DNA from: Diaporthe sp. PMI_573
Lineage: Eukaryota; Ascomycota; Sordariomycetes; Diaporthales; Diaporthaceae
Reading direction: 5' to 3'
Assembly: GCA_021399435.1 (NCBI GenBank)
Contig: JAJTUP010000030.1
Span: 744,001 to 808,000 of the forward strand
DNA: 64,000 nucleotides
A program made the translations under genes and the position numbers. The notes under the pieces were generated by a model. That model made no database searches. It worked only from the letters and a program-made list of their open reading frames with translations, and was not told the origin of the DNA. The stretch's first letter is position 1, and each line of letters starts with the position of its first letter. Positions 22,477-33,133 of this stretch are shown one piece after another.

Positions 22477-24830
22477 TCAGCTGCAGCGCGCCTCCCAGGC
22501 CCTAACTACCTCTTCCATTTCATGCGTGGCACCCCAATACTTGGATACACTGTGCAAAAGTATTCTCACAGAACTCATCTCATAAACCAAGTTCCTCGAA
22601 ATCCAGCCTGTGGTTTGAGGGCCCATATCATTCCTTAAAAACTCCAGTGTACCAGTGTATTCGGCAGATGGCGGAATCGCGCGCACCGCCGGGATGTTTT
22701 CCAGTCCACAGAAAACGACCAAGTCCCAGTCAATGGACGTGGGTACCAGGATCTTGGAAGCTCCGGGTAGGGCAAAAGAACAGTATGCGTTGCAGCAGCG
22801 AACAATGCGCCAGGGAGACTTGTGTCGTGAATGTAACCCAGCGGGACATCGGACGCAAATCTATGGATTTCCAAGGCATGGAGGAGACATTTGCGTGCGC
22901 GAAGTGCTTGTGCCCAGCCTTCTGGATCGATTTGAGATGACTCCTCGCGTTTATTTCCACCAAATATGTGCTGACTGATGCCGTAGTGATGACACATCCT
23001 CCTTGCGCCTCGCGCAGTGTTCACCACCAGGTCGAGGCAGACAGCGTGCCACCGTAGGAGGCCTATCGACTTCTCCGCCACAGTCAACTTGCAGCTCTGT
23101 GAAATGTGCCGACGGAGTGAGCATAGAGCTTTGACGGCCTTGAGCTTGGACTGGACCCCGGCCTCGGCTCGGGCTTCTCTCTCGAAATCGGCGGTGAGCG
23201 ATGCTAACATTTCAAGGACAATCTTGATGTTGAGAAGTCCGGGCAGATGGTATTCTCCACTGATCCCAGGTCCCTCAGCGAGCAGAGAGCGGTAAATATC
23301 GGGGATTCACTTTGACATACTTCTGGAACCGTCCTCGCCTCGCTCCGTCATGACTTGAAGCCACTCGTTGGGCGTGTCCGCGCAGAATGCTTCCTCATCA
23401 GCAGCAAGCGGCAGAGAGTTGGTCGCCGGCCAGGTGTTGACGAGATTTCCACTGAACTGTGATACGACGCCGTCGATAATACATAGGCCAAGCAGGGTCC
23501 GCAGTTGCGTTTCTCTGGCTGCCCACAGCCTCCATGCTTGTAATTTTGTCTCGAATGAGTCATGGCTGTGTGGCAACTGGGCCACGGCCATTGGTCCTAG
23601 ACACACATCATACATTCCGCAATATTGAGCCCAGTGCATGCTGAGGCCATAGAAAGTTTGACTTGTCATTCTCATAGTTCGGTCCTAGCAACAAGTGGTT
23701 AGCGGAGACCCGCAGAAGCAACGCGGCATTTTCGTTATGTATTCACCTTCGACATAGCTGCGTATACCTGGCTAAGCAGTGCGGTCTGTACAAACTCAAC
23801 GCCACTACAATTGTCTTGCTCTCTTTTATGATGGATCATTTCAGACCACGAGGTGGCGATTGCCGCGTAGGTCAGTCTCCAGACAGCCTCGCCCTGACGC
23901 ACAGCACTTGAGTATAAGCTGACCTGAAACTCGTAGATATCCAACCCAACCAACTCACCTTTACAGTCGCTTCCTTGGTACCGAGGAAGAGTGACCCAAG
24001 AGCAATTGAGTTCAGAAGAAGAGGAGACGAGCAGTTGCGAAAATTAAATGTCGGTCGGTGAATGACTGGGAAGATGGGAACGAACTGGGTGAAAAACATG
24101 TGAAGACTACTGTCGAGAAATCGTGCGGTCAAGTCAGAAAGCTCGACACGAGAAGCGATATTGAATAGCTGCGGGAGCGATTTTCTTGGTCAGTCGAGCA
24201 CCCCGCCACGAAATGTATGTGAGGCAAAGGAAGCGACAGCGGGATACTGCGTCGCTAAATGCTTGCTCACGAGATCTTACCGTCTTAGTTAGGAGCCCAT
24301 TGATGGTCTGAACAGCTCGGTGACCATTCTCGGCTGCAGCCAGCTCATTTCCTCCTGTTTGATTGACCGAGCCATTTCCGCTGACGGACTCTGGGCCGGG
24401 GATTATTTCAGGAGCCGGAGTCATGCCTGGCATTGCCTGAGCCCAATTCATCCCATCGGCCGACACGAGGCTCTGGAAGAAGTCCGCAGAGTCCGGCCAC
24501 AGCAAAGATGACGACAGATGGCGCTGGGAAAAGTTGTCATCTGGACAAAATAACTGATGGCATGGGAATGTGACTGGAACTACCAACTCCGGGCTCGTTA
24601 CCTACGTCGCTTGTCATGGGGCCTACGCCGTGGCCGACACCAGGAAATGCTGATGAAGCAACATCCAGAGCAGAAGTCGATGTGCTATCCGCCTGCACTT
24701 GCAAAGAGTTATTTTCCGGCGACTGCCCAGGTCCCATATGGCCTTTCACATGCCGATTGAGCACGTCCCCGCGAGAAAGGGGTCGTTGGCCCAACGCACC
24801 TCGAAAAAGTGCAAATGAACGCCGCCCTCC
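22477..24830 (-). pseudogene. C2H2 zinc-finger plus Fungal_trans transcription factor, broken
   Basis: Reading leftward from about 24830, a C2H2 finger remnant (ICTFSRC .. PFSR, then DVLNRHVKGHM) changes frame in a run of G at 24767-24770. Then come a low-complexity linker and the Fungal_trans-like middle homology region (FVPIFPVIHRPTF, LGSLFLGTKEA, GEAVWRLTYAAIATSW, TLLGLCIIDGVVS), joined by introns near 23937-23970 and 23684-23746. An in-frame TGA at 23307-23309 separates MSK from IPDIYRSLLAEGPG; the frame then stays open, so a CGA-to-TGA change fits. A one-base loss near 22790 shifts from ALFAAAT into LPGASKILVPTSIDWDLVVF, ending at 22477. It would have been a nuclear regulator, plausibly of the flanking esterase and transporter, but three lesions make it non-functional. 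Confidence 0.75.
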
Positions 24831-26387
24831 TGCAGCGGACGCATTACCAGGCACGGAACGAACAGGAGAAGAGGCTTGACAGGAGGGTGAATATTAAGCT
24901 AGATCTGATCGTAGTTTCTCTCCTCGCGATTGAGTTCATCGTTAGTTTCACCCTTGAAGAAAATACGTGTTGCAATAGTCACGTGCTAACTTCAGCAGTT
25001 CTATGGCATCGACAAGACCAATGTCGGCTTTACTACTACTAGCTCCTTTGTCAGAGACGCAAATCTGTCCCCAGACGACATCCCGAACTAACTTTCCCTG
25101 TTCTCGGCTACATATGTGCCTCTTCAACCCTTCCTGGTCATCCTGTCTTGGGGTGGGCTTTGCATGTGCCACGCAGCTATACGAGGCAGCGGCACACTCA
25201 TCGCCTTGCGCGTCTCAATCAGAGCCGCCGAGGCCGGATTCACGCAAATAGGGATGTATTATTTGTCTACCCTCTACCCCAAATACCATGTTGGCCTCCG
25301 GGTTGGACTGTTCACCGGCATGTATTCTGTGGGGGGAGCTCTTGCTGGACTTTTAGCTTATGGCCTTCTAAAGATCAGCTCCGAGAGCATCCGTGGGTGG
25401 CAGGTTGTGTTCCTCTTTGAAGGCGCCGTCACGGTGACCTTGGGACTCATCACCATCCTGGTCTTGCCAAAAAGCCTGGATAGCGCCTGGTTTCTTACCC
25501 GCGAGGAGCGCGCACACGCAGTCAGACGAATGGAGGTCGACTTGGCTGGCACCCAAGAAGAGGCAGATATTACGAGCACCTCGATCGCCAGACGAGACTT
25601 CGTCGACGTGGCCAAAGATTGGAAGAAGCTCTCGATTGTTGTCTGCAATATTACTGCGGTGCTGCCAGTCACGGCCTTCACGACATTTCTACCGCTGATT
25701 GTGCAGGGAATGGGATACTCTGGCATCAAAGCTACTCTTATGAGCGTGCCACCATTTGTTGCGTAAGCCCGAAAGTATTTCCGAGAAGCATGAAGAAGAG
25801 CTGATTAGTCCTTTGTAGTGGTGTTGCAGGCCTCCTAATTATTGTATGGTCGAGCGATCATTTTCGGGAGCGATCTATGCATACAGTTGCCGGTATGTCT
25901 TTAGGCATAATAGGCTGCATCGTCATGGCTACTTCGACAGACAATCGTCTCCGTTACGGCTTTGCTCACGTATGCATGGCTGGCGTGTTGCTGGAGGCCC
26001 ACTTATTGGGGTATGGCTTGCCGGGAATACCCCAAGGAAAGCGACAAGGAGTATCGTGATGGGTGTCAACGGATGGTCCAACGTTGCCGGAGTCATTGCT
26101 GGGCACATTTTCAAGAGCAAATATTCCCCCAGATGTAAGTTTTCAAGACGCCATTATGCCCTAGAGTTCTTCCTAACCCATTCGCAGACGAGATCTCCCT
26201 GATTGTGACCATGATCACGATGGCCTGTGGCATTTGCGGCTTGGTATTTTTGAAATACATGTACAGGCTTGAAAACAAGAATAGAGCAAGGGAGACCGCT
26301 AATTGGGATGGAGCACAATTTGCCGCTGAGGAAATATCAACAAAGAGGAGAGGGGACCAGAAGCGCACCTTCATATATGGGTCATGA
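24815..26387 (+). pseudogene. Dal5/allantoate-type MFS transporter, broken
   Basis: The first ATG at 24815 gives QARNEQEKRLDRRVNIKLDL, and an intron near 24954-25010 leads to FYGIDKTNVGFT, the helix 1 region of the anion:cation symporter (Dal5-like) family. An in-frame TAA at 25087-25089 (DDIPN*LSLFSATYVPL) interrupts it. The frame continues with GSGTLIALRVSIRAAEAGF and WQVVFLFEGAVT. After an intron near 25761-25815 comes RSMHTVAGMSLGIIGC, then a frameshift near 25985 into GGPLIGVWLAGNTP and NGWSNVAGVIAGHIFKSKY. A last intron ends before EISLIVTMITMA, and the C-terminus stops at 26387. Apart from the nonsense codon and frameshift the family pattern is complete (about 480 residues). Its 5' end overlaps the broken regulator on the other strand. 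Confidence 0.8.
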
Positions 26388-27019
26388 ATTGTGAATGGAT
26401 TCCTGGGCGAAAACACCACATGTCACAGACGTATTGAAGGCCATCAGGGCCTCAGCTCTTTCAATGATTTTCTCGTCGGCGTTCCAATCTTACCACATAG
26501 TGATAGTAATAGAGTCATCACAAGCCGTAAGGCGAAACCTTGCTAATTCCCAGTCGTGTTCCTCCACAAATGCATTATCGCATTGTCTCCTGTTGAATAC
26601 TTCAACACTGATTCTCGACAATATCTACCGCTATTTGCCGCCAAGCCATGAAGCCGCCCGAAGTGGACTAAAGAGGAGCTCGACTGGGCAGCTGTGTGAA
26701 TGAGAGCTGGGGAGAGACGCTCAGGCCCAGGAAAGACTAGACTACTCCTCTGTGGGCAATACGACTCCGAAGCGCTTGGTAAAAATGCTGGATCTCATCA
26801 GTATTTAGAGGGTTCAAGTTATGTGATTCGAGAACACGGCCCCTCTCATTAAAGTAAAAAGTGAAGTACACAGCTGAACTGCAGCGAAAGAGGTATGGGA
26901 ACCTCCGGAGCAACACTTCCGCCCCGCGGGCTTGCTTTGGTCCCGCTTAAGCTAGCTAAATGACAGGATATTCTCAAAGACACGTTCTGCCTTCCGAGAC
27001 ACATTTGCGACATGCATTT
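26388..27019. other. Intergenic with a dioxygenase-like fragment
   Basis: No complete gene. It includes the 50-bp fragment resembling the dioxygenase 5' coding region (26644-26693). The remainder holds the 3' region of the downstream MFS gene. Confidence 0.4.
26644..26693 (+). pseudogene. Fragment resembling the 5' coding region of the dioxygenase
   Basis: agccatgaagccgcccgaag and the following 30 nt match the 5' coding part of the dioxygenase near 29396-29447 (reading KPWSRPKQTSEELDWAEL there) at roughly three quarters of positions. Here the frame contains a TGA at the tryptophan codon and another stop nearby. It looks like a remnant of a paralogous gene or a small duplication. No further homology was recognised on either side. 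Confidence 0.55.
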
Positions 27020-28601
27020 TTACAACGCATTGTTAGTCACCTCGTCATTTTCAGGTTGTATGCGCCTTCTATTATCCAGCCTCCAAACCAGTAGCCAAGA
27101 CGTCAGTATTGCCGATATAGAGCCCACAAGAAATGCCAGGCAGATCCCATACGAAACATGGTAAGACGGACCAAACGCGGTATTGTATACATGCGGTCCT
27201 ACGATGCCGCTAAATTGCGCCATTGCATTCGTGAAACCGATGCCGACGCCTGATGCCACGGTGCCCTCCAATGCCCTGATCCTCTCCGGCCAGATGATCG
27301 GATACGCGGAACCTGCGCAAGCGACTGCGACAATCAGGAAGATGTACTTGACGACGGGGTTCGAAGCCGTGAAGAGAACAATATACGAGACCACGATGGC
27401 CGCTTCGGCTGATGCAAGTATATGGTCAGCAAACAGAGGGGCACACGCGAGGCCGAATAGGAAAAGAAATTCAGCTTACTGGCAACAGCTGTGGTCCACG
27501 GGCGTATCTTCGTCTTGTGCAGAAAGTAGCCGACAATATTCAAGTACAAGAAGGCCGAGACATAAGGGGGCTGGGCCATACGTCAACGCTTGCAGGACCC
27601 ATATCGCGTGCAGAAAGACTCACTATATTCATCAGCTGCGACTTGGCCGTCGTGGTGAATCCCAGCTCATATATCACTGTTGGCAGAGCATATCCTACGC
27701 CGAACCCGCCAATTCCGTGGCAAATCCAAAATATGCTAAAGGTGTAAAACGTCGGGTCTCGAATCAAAAGCCTCAGCGAATCCCAATCCCAGTGCCCCTT
27801 TCTTCCCGTTGGTGCTGTTCTGTCCAATCGAGTCTTTGCATATCCTCTCTCCGCCTCGGTGAGCAGCTTTGAAGTCTCGGGATAGTCAGGCAGCCCGAAC
27901 AACGCCACAAAAGCCAGGATAATGGCGGGTAGACCCTCGAGGACAAAAAGCCACCGCCAGCCAGGAAGATTGCCAAGACCGTCCATAAAGCTGATGGCAT
28001 AGGCCAGCAAGCCGCTGAGTGCACTGGACAGCTGGCCGACAGAGTAGAAGATGGCAATCCTCTGCGGTAGTTCGCTTGGCCTATACCAGAACGCCATGTG
28101 ATACAACACAGCCGGAAAGAAGCCCGCCTCCGCGGCGCCAATGGCGAAGCGTACGCACATCATTCCCGCAAAGTCCTGTGCGGCTGCCGACGAGCAGGCT
28201 GAGACACCCCAAAGCAGGATCAGGACGAACATCCAGACCGAAGGCTTGAAAGTCTTGAGCAGGATAGTGTTACTGGGCTCGAAGATCATGTAGCTGTATG
28301 AGAATATGGAAAGCGTCCAGCTCCACTGGGAGGGGGTGAAGCCGAGCTGCTTCTTGATCCCGGTACCATTTTCCAGGTTGATGATTGCTGCGTTAGAGTA
28401 GTTGGCAGAGTCTATCACGCGAAAGATGTAGACAAGGGAGTAGAAACCCACGAGCCAGGTGTCAACCTTACGGAGATAAAGCTTCTCTAACACAGCATCG
28501 ACTTGGATCTCTGGCTCCTCGTGATCTGATAGGGCACCCGGTGTGGCTGCACAGAATCCTTTGCGTGGCGTGGCCACGGCGTGTGCCTCCTGAGAACCCA
28601 T
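27020..28601 (-). CDS. MFS transporter, Dal5/ACS family, intact
   Basis: Exons 28601-27624, 27570-27480 and 27408-27020 (introns 53 and 71 nt, GT..AG) total 1458 nt and give 485 residues. The start MGSQEAHAV is preferred over an in-frame upstream ATG at 28676 because it gives the usual short cytosolic N-terminus. Family marks are YIFRVIDSANYSNAAI in helix 1, RFAIGAAEAGFFPAVLYHM in helices 4-5, LPGWRWLFVLEGLPAIILAF at helix 6, GLPDYPETSKLLTEAER in the central loop, and the C-terminal GPHVYNTAFGPSY. Twelve helices are seen. Such carriers import organic anions, vitamins, allantoate or peptides with protons. It is divergent from the dioxygenase across about 730 nt. All splice junctions keep frame and no stop interrupts, unlike its neighbours. 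Confidence 0.92.
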
Positions 28602-29332
28602 GTTGAGCTGAAGAGAAACTATTATATGAATACTATCAGGGAAAATGTTGAGCGAGAATTGCCGCAGAAATGACAAGAGCGAACAACAGTTTGGGTCGTA
28701 TTATGTGCATCTCCTGACGACCATTCTATGTTGTGGTAATGTTGAAAAGCGTGCTGCAATAAATGCCCTCTTGTTTCGAAATACTCCGGAAGTTCTTACA
28801 TAGATCGACGCTTCAGGACGCTCGTGGAGAATTGATGACTACTAAAGATTATCACGACATGATAGAAGAAATGGCGATGACCTCTCATCCAGCGGCAACT
28901 CGTGCCGGATCACTTGGATGTGGGGACCGTTGGGGTTCCCGTCGCGGGAACAAGAGGGGAGAGGCTGTCGACAACCGGGGACGTGGGGGTGAAATGCTGC
29001 AACCTGAAGATACTTATTCCCGCCATCCCAATCACACTGTTGCAATTGCCAGCACGCATTTCATAGCGCGGATGAGAGCATTGAAGACACAAGTCTCACA
29101 GGAGGAGAAGAGCATGATCAACGTCAAGCTGCATCATCGCGGTATCAATACACCCTGTGAGACATGAACATAATGTCGGGTGGCCGGGACGTTTACGAAA
29201 CCGTGGGATGATTAAGATGTGGTTCTTGGTGTTCATATTCCAGCGTCCTCCTGCGTATCCAAAGGCTTTGTGACAGTGAACACCAGGATTAGCAGGTTAG
29301 CTGCAAGTTCAGCCCCCATCGCCTCACCAAAC
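28602..29332. other. Intergenic, shared upstream region of transporter and dioxygenase
   Basis: This region lies between two divergent intact genes. A 134-codon plus-strand frame at 28763-29167 has no domain and a biased composition, so I do not call it. An in-frame ATG at 29219 could extend the dioxygenase by 38 residues. It probably holds a bidirectional promoter. Confidence 0.5.
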
Positions 29333-30599
29333 ATGGCTCCGATTGCACTTGAAACCCCACCGTCTCAGGGTACCAATAACAAGACAACGCTCATCAAACC
29401 ATGGAGCCGCCCAAAGCAGACGAGCGAGGAACTCGACTGGGCCGAGCTACCAAAGCTTGACCTATCGCGTTTCGATGAGCCGGGAGGAAATCAGGAGCTG
29501 GCCGAGCAGCTTCAAGACGCCATTACAAGGCTCGGGTTCTGGTCTGTCGTCAACACTGGTCTCGACGACGAGCGAGTGTTGCGGCAGTTCAGCATCGGCA
29601 ACACATTCTTCAAGGAGACGCTCGAGGAAAAGCGAACGTACCCGTGCAACTTTGCCGAGGGCGAATACTTTGGCTATCGTGAAAACTCCCGCTGGGTTGG
29701 GGACACCGGGGTCAAGGAGAACATCGAAATGGTAACGAAACCACGATCATATCTGTTCACCCATTTCCTTCTCGTTACGTGTGGCTAACAACCTGCCAGC
29801 TCAACATACCCAAAGCCATTCCGGATTGGGACCACATCGGTCGGCACAAGATCGTGCAGGAAAATTGGGAGGAGATTGCGTCATTCCACAGGGATGTCTG
29901 GGAGAAAGTGGTCCGCAAGCTCTTTATCCTGATCTCCATCATCTTGGAGCTGCCGGAGAATTATCTCGCAGACGCACACAATTACGACGACCGGTCAGAC
30001 GACCACCTCAGGTATATGATCTACAACGTCCGGACCAACGATGACTGGGACAAGGCACAGGCTTACTCCAAAGGCGGGCATACGGACTTTGGCAGCCTCA
30101 CACTGTTGTGGTCACAGCATGTTGCTGGGCTCCAGATCCGGACCCCGGAGGATGAATGGAAATATGTGCGCCCGGTCGAAGGTGGGATTACTTGCAACAC
30201 AGCGGACACGTTGGCGTTCCTCACTAATGGTAAGCGATCCATGATTTAATCAATCAAGTGGCAGAATGTCTAACAAGAAACAAAAAAAAAGGGTTCATCA
30301 AGTCCACCGTCCATCGGGTTGTGAAACCTCCGCAGGATCAGATCGATATTGCTCGGCTAGGATTGCTCTACTTCAGCCGCCCCGGAGACTATACGGCCAT
30401 GAGGACTGTTCCTTCGCCGCTTCTTAAAAGAATTGGCCTTTTCCCAGAAGATGATGTCGATGTTAACACGCCCGTGCCTTCGGGCACTGACTATGTGCGT
30501 GCGAGGGTGAAGGACGTGCACCACAAGACCGTAATGGAGAAGCGTGCTGGGACCACTTTCGAGTTCAAAGGATTGAAGGTACAGAATCACTACAAATAG
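29333..30599 (+). CDS. 2-oxoglutarate/Fe(II)-dependent dioxygenase (isopenicillin N synthase-like), intact
   Basis: Exons 29333-29731, 29800-30229 and 30292-30599 join to 1137 nt, encoding 378 residues. The N-terminal DIOX_N-like part includes LPKLDLSRF and LQDAITRLGFWSVVNTGL. The catalytic core has the iron-binding HTDFGSLTLLW (His-x-Asp) and the distal histidine in STVHRVVKPP, followed by LYFSRPGDY where the 2-oxoglutarate-binding Arg-x-Ser normally sits. These enzymes hydroxylate, desaturate or cyclise small molecules, often in fungal secondary metabolism, in the cytosol. The start is the ATG just before the conserved region; an in-frame ATG at 29219 is possible. The second intron ends in an A-rich acceptor (AAAAAAAAAG). 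All junctions keep frame. Substrate unknown. Confidence 0.93.
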
Positions 30600-31189
30600 C
30601 CCGCGGGCGATGGAAATTTGTCAAATATGAGTCGATGATGATTTGGAACGTGTCAAGTGAGCACATGCTATTTGCAGTATCCGTCTGAGTAGTTTTGTAA
30701 CCCGGAGCTCACTTCCAATTGGTTAATGTCTCTCATGGCCCTTGGAAATTCCCGACCCTTTTCACAGGGCCGGCTGATAGATGCAACCTTGTGTGCTATT
30801 TGAAGACTGAACCTGATCCTGCATTGAACTTCATCAACGTCTTCTAGGATAAATGAACAGCGACGTTTTCCCATTATCCGAGCCCATGTTAGTCTGATTC
30901 GTCGTATCACCAGGCGAGCGGTGTAGGAGCTTAAGATATAAATCGTACTGTAGCCATTCTACGCTCATGGTGAAACATCAAGGCACATATCGGTAGCCTC
31001 ACTAGGGCGCCGTAGAACATTACCAGAAATTTATCAAATCAGGAGAGCAGTTAAATTCACAAATCAATAGGGTCCCTCAGCTTCAACGAGCAGGGTATGC
31101 TTTTTTGCATGCTGACTGACCAAACCTCCCGGCACAAGCCAGACGCCTCGGATTGAACGTTCACTTCGCCGAGCCCATCAGACCTGCAG
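30600..31189. other. Intergenic
   Basis: A 590-nt convergent spacer between the dioxygenase and the broken epimerase/reductase. Only short frames; nothing recognised. Confidence 0.45.
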
Positions 31190-32290
31190 TCATCTACAAT
31201 ACTGTAGCCTTTTCTCCTTCATGATTTCGAACACCTCTACTAAAGCCTCTCGGCCATCCTTGACCTTGTAGCCATACTCAAGCAGTTTTTTCTGAAGTTT
31301 TCCAGCGTCCACAATACAGTTGGCACGGGAGGCCTTTAAAGTCTTCAGCATAGCCTCAAGCCCGAATATTTGCCATGTAAGATCCGGGAGAATGTATTGT
31401 TTGGCTAGCTCCATAATCTCGACGTTGCTTATTTGACCAGGCGTTACCTATTTCAAACATCAGTATGTTCTGGCCGTGACAAAGGCAACGTAAGGACAGT
31501 CTATGACTCTCTCAGGGGTGGGCTTTTCTATTAAGGACCAACGTACAAAGTTGTAAATACCTGTCTCGGCATTTTTGCTTAGAATGACAGCACCAGGGAG
31601 TAAATTGGGCAGGACGCTGCCGGACTATTCTTGTTTCAGTCGGAGTTTCACGCAAGCAGGCCGTGTTGTTGTTAGGGAGGTATTGGTTTCAAGATACACT
31701 CACCCCTGTCAGGTCTACAATCTTTTCGAAATTCAATAACCTTGTAACGTGGTTGTTATGGAAGTCAGCAGCGATGGGTAGCCGAATGCGCAACAACAAA
31801 AGATTGGGATAATGGCGGATGGACAGCTCGCTAAGCAGACGGCTGCGACCATACCAACAGCCCGCAAAGAATGGCTCGTCTGACTCCTTGAATGGTGGGC
31901 GGGCTCTGATTTCTTCGTCTGATGACGTATAAATGCAGGCTGAACCGATATGTGTGACGTGAATTCCCAGCTGAAAGCATAGATCTACCACGTTTAACAC
32001 ACCAAGGACATTGGTTCGCATTGTTTCGACCCTGTGATCCTCGCACCAGTCGGCATTGGGATAGCCGCGTACTCCAGCGCAGTTAATCACCCGTGTAGGC
32101 CTATACTTGACCAGTTTGCTGCACGATACCTGGAGATTAGTGAAAATTCAGCCCCTATTTGAGCTGGGGATCATACCTCAGGACATCATCTCTGTTCTCT
32201 ATTCTCGCTCGGGACATGACAACCACTTTCTCTTATACGACCATGATATCATGGAGTTAATTGGCAATCCATCCATTGCCTAGTTTTGTC
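31190..32290 (-). pseudogene. NAD(P)-dependent nucleotide-sugar epimerase/reductase-like, broken 5' part
   Basis: The minus strand reads RVINCAGVRGYPNADWCEDH, then TMRTNVLGVLNVVDLCFQLG and CWYGRSRLLSE, with the YGRSR site resembling the YxxxK of extended short-chain dehydrogenases. After introns near 31707-31629 and 31549-31450 it continues NAETGIYNF, TPGQISNVEIMELAKQYIL and stops at 31190. This resembles RmlD/UER-type rhamnose-synthesis epimerase-reductases, normally about 300 residues. The 5' part is damaged: the frame carrying GNGWIAN (the degenerate Rossmann loop) and RARIENRDDVL is cut by TAA at 32257-32259 and 32233-32235, both explainable as CAA-to-TAA, and the first splice (near 32195-32130) does not keep frame. 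A start at the internal ATG of MSRARIEN would lack the cofactor loop. Likely non-functional. Confidence 0.68.
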
Positions 32291-33133
32291 TGTTAGTAAC
32301 CATAATTAATCATAGTAAAAGATAGGTAAAATATTACCAAAGATCAGATACGTCTCTAAATACACCGAGGTGGAACCCATATTATTGTTACAACTTGCTC
32401 GATATTTGTGATGAGGTATGCTGTTGGCAAGCGTCTCGAAATACTTTCCCAAAATTTGTCTTATGAAAAACGTTCACACTCTCCTGGTCTCGAGTGACGT
32501 TGGTCCGACTTGATGGGTCCAGTCCTATTTTCACCGACGGCATTATCCAAGTGCCCGCAGGTGGGCGCTCCGCAACAGGTTTGTTACCTAGGAAAATATT
32601 TAGGGCCAGACTGTGAAGTTTGCTTCTAGTTAGACCATCAAGTAACAAATTTGTGGGCACAAGAGTCAGATCAGAGCTGAAGATTGCAGATGCTGACGAA
32701 GTGGACTCTGACTGACTCTGGCCGACTCTGGCCGACTCTGGCTAACTCCGTTTAAACCCGTACTATTTTCAGCCTTGAAGGATTCGACCCTACAGTATGA
32801 GAAACCCCTGCAAAGTCTACGAGGCATTCTTCCAGCCTTCAGCTGGGCTAGTTGATCCTGTAGGTTCTAGTAAATGGTCATACCCCTGTTAGGTAGATTA
32901 GGATTCAAGCAAGGGGTGTAGAATGCCTACTCTTAGTGAGGCTTCTGATTCTCACCCAAGAAGTAACTCATAGCGGAACAAGCAAATTGTGAATTTTTCT
33001 ATTAAGCGTGTTGACTCGAATTGATTCAGACGGCAGTATATTGCTTAGTGTTTCTCCACACGCAAGGAAGTATCTCGGACGCCGCAAGGACGGGGCATGA
33101 CTTAAGCAACGACCAGGTATTGATGAGATCACC
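32291..33133. other. Intergenic with short tandem repeat
   Basis: An 840-nt region between the broken epimerase/reductase and the PKS. At about 32703-32747 a 10-bp unit (gactctggcc) repeats about four times. No gene is supported; a 90-codon minus-strand frame at 32388-32660 shows no features. Confidence 0.45.

Noticed and set aside
28763..29167. 134-codon plus-strand open frame
   Set aside because: It lies in the shared promoter of two intact genes, with biased composition and no domain.
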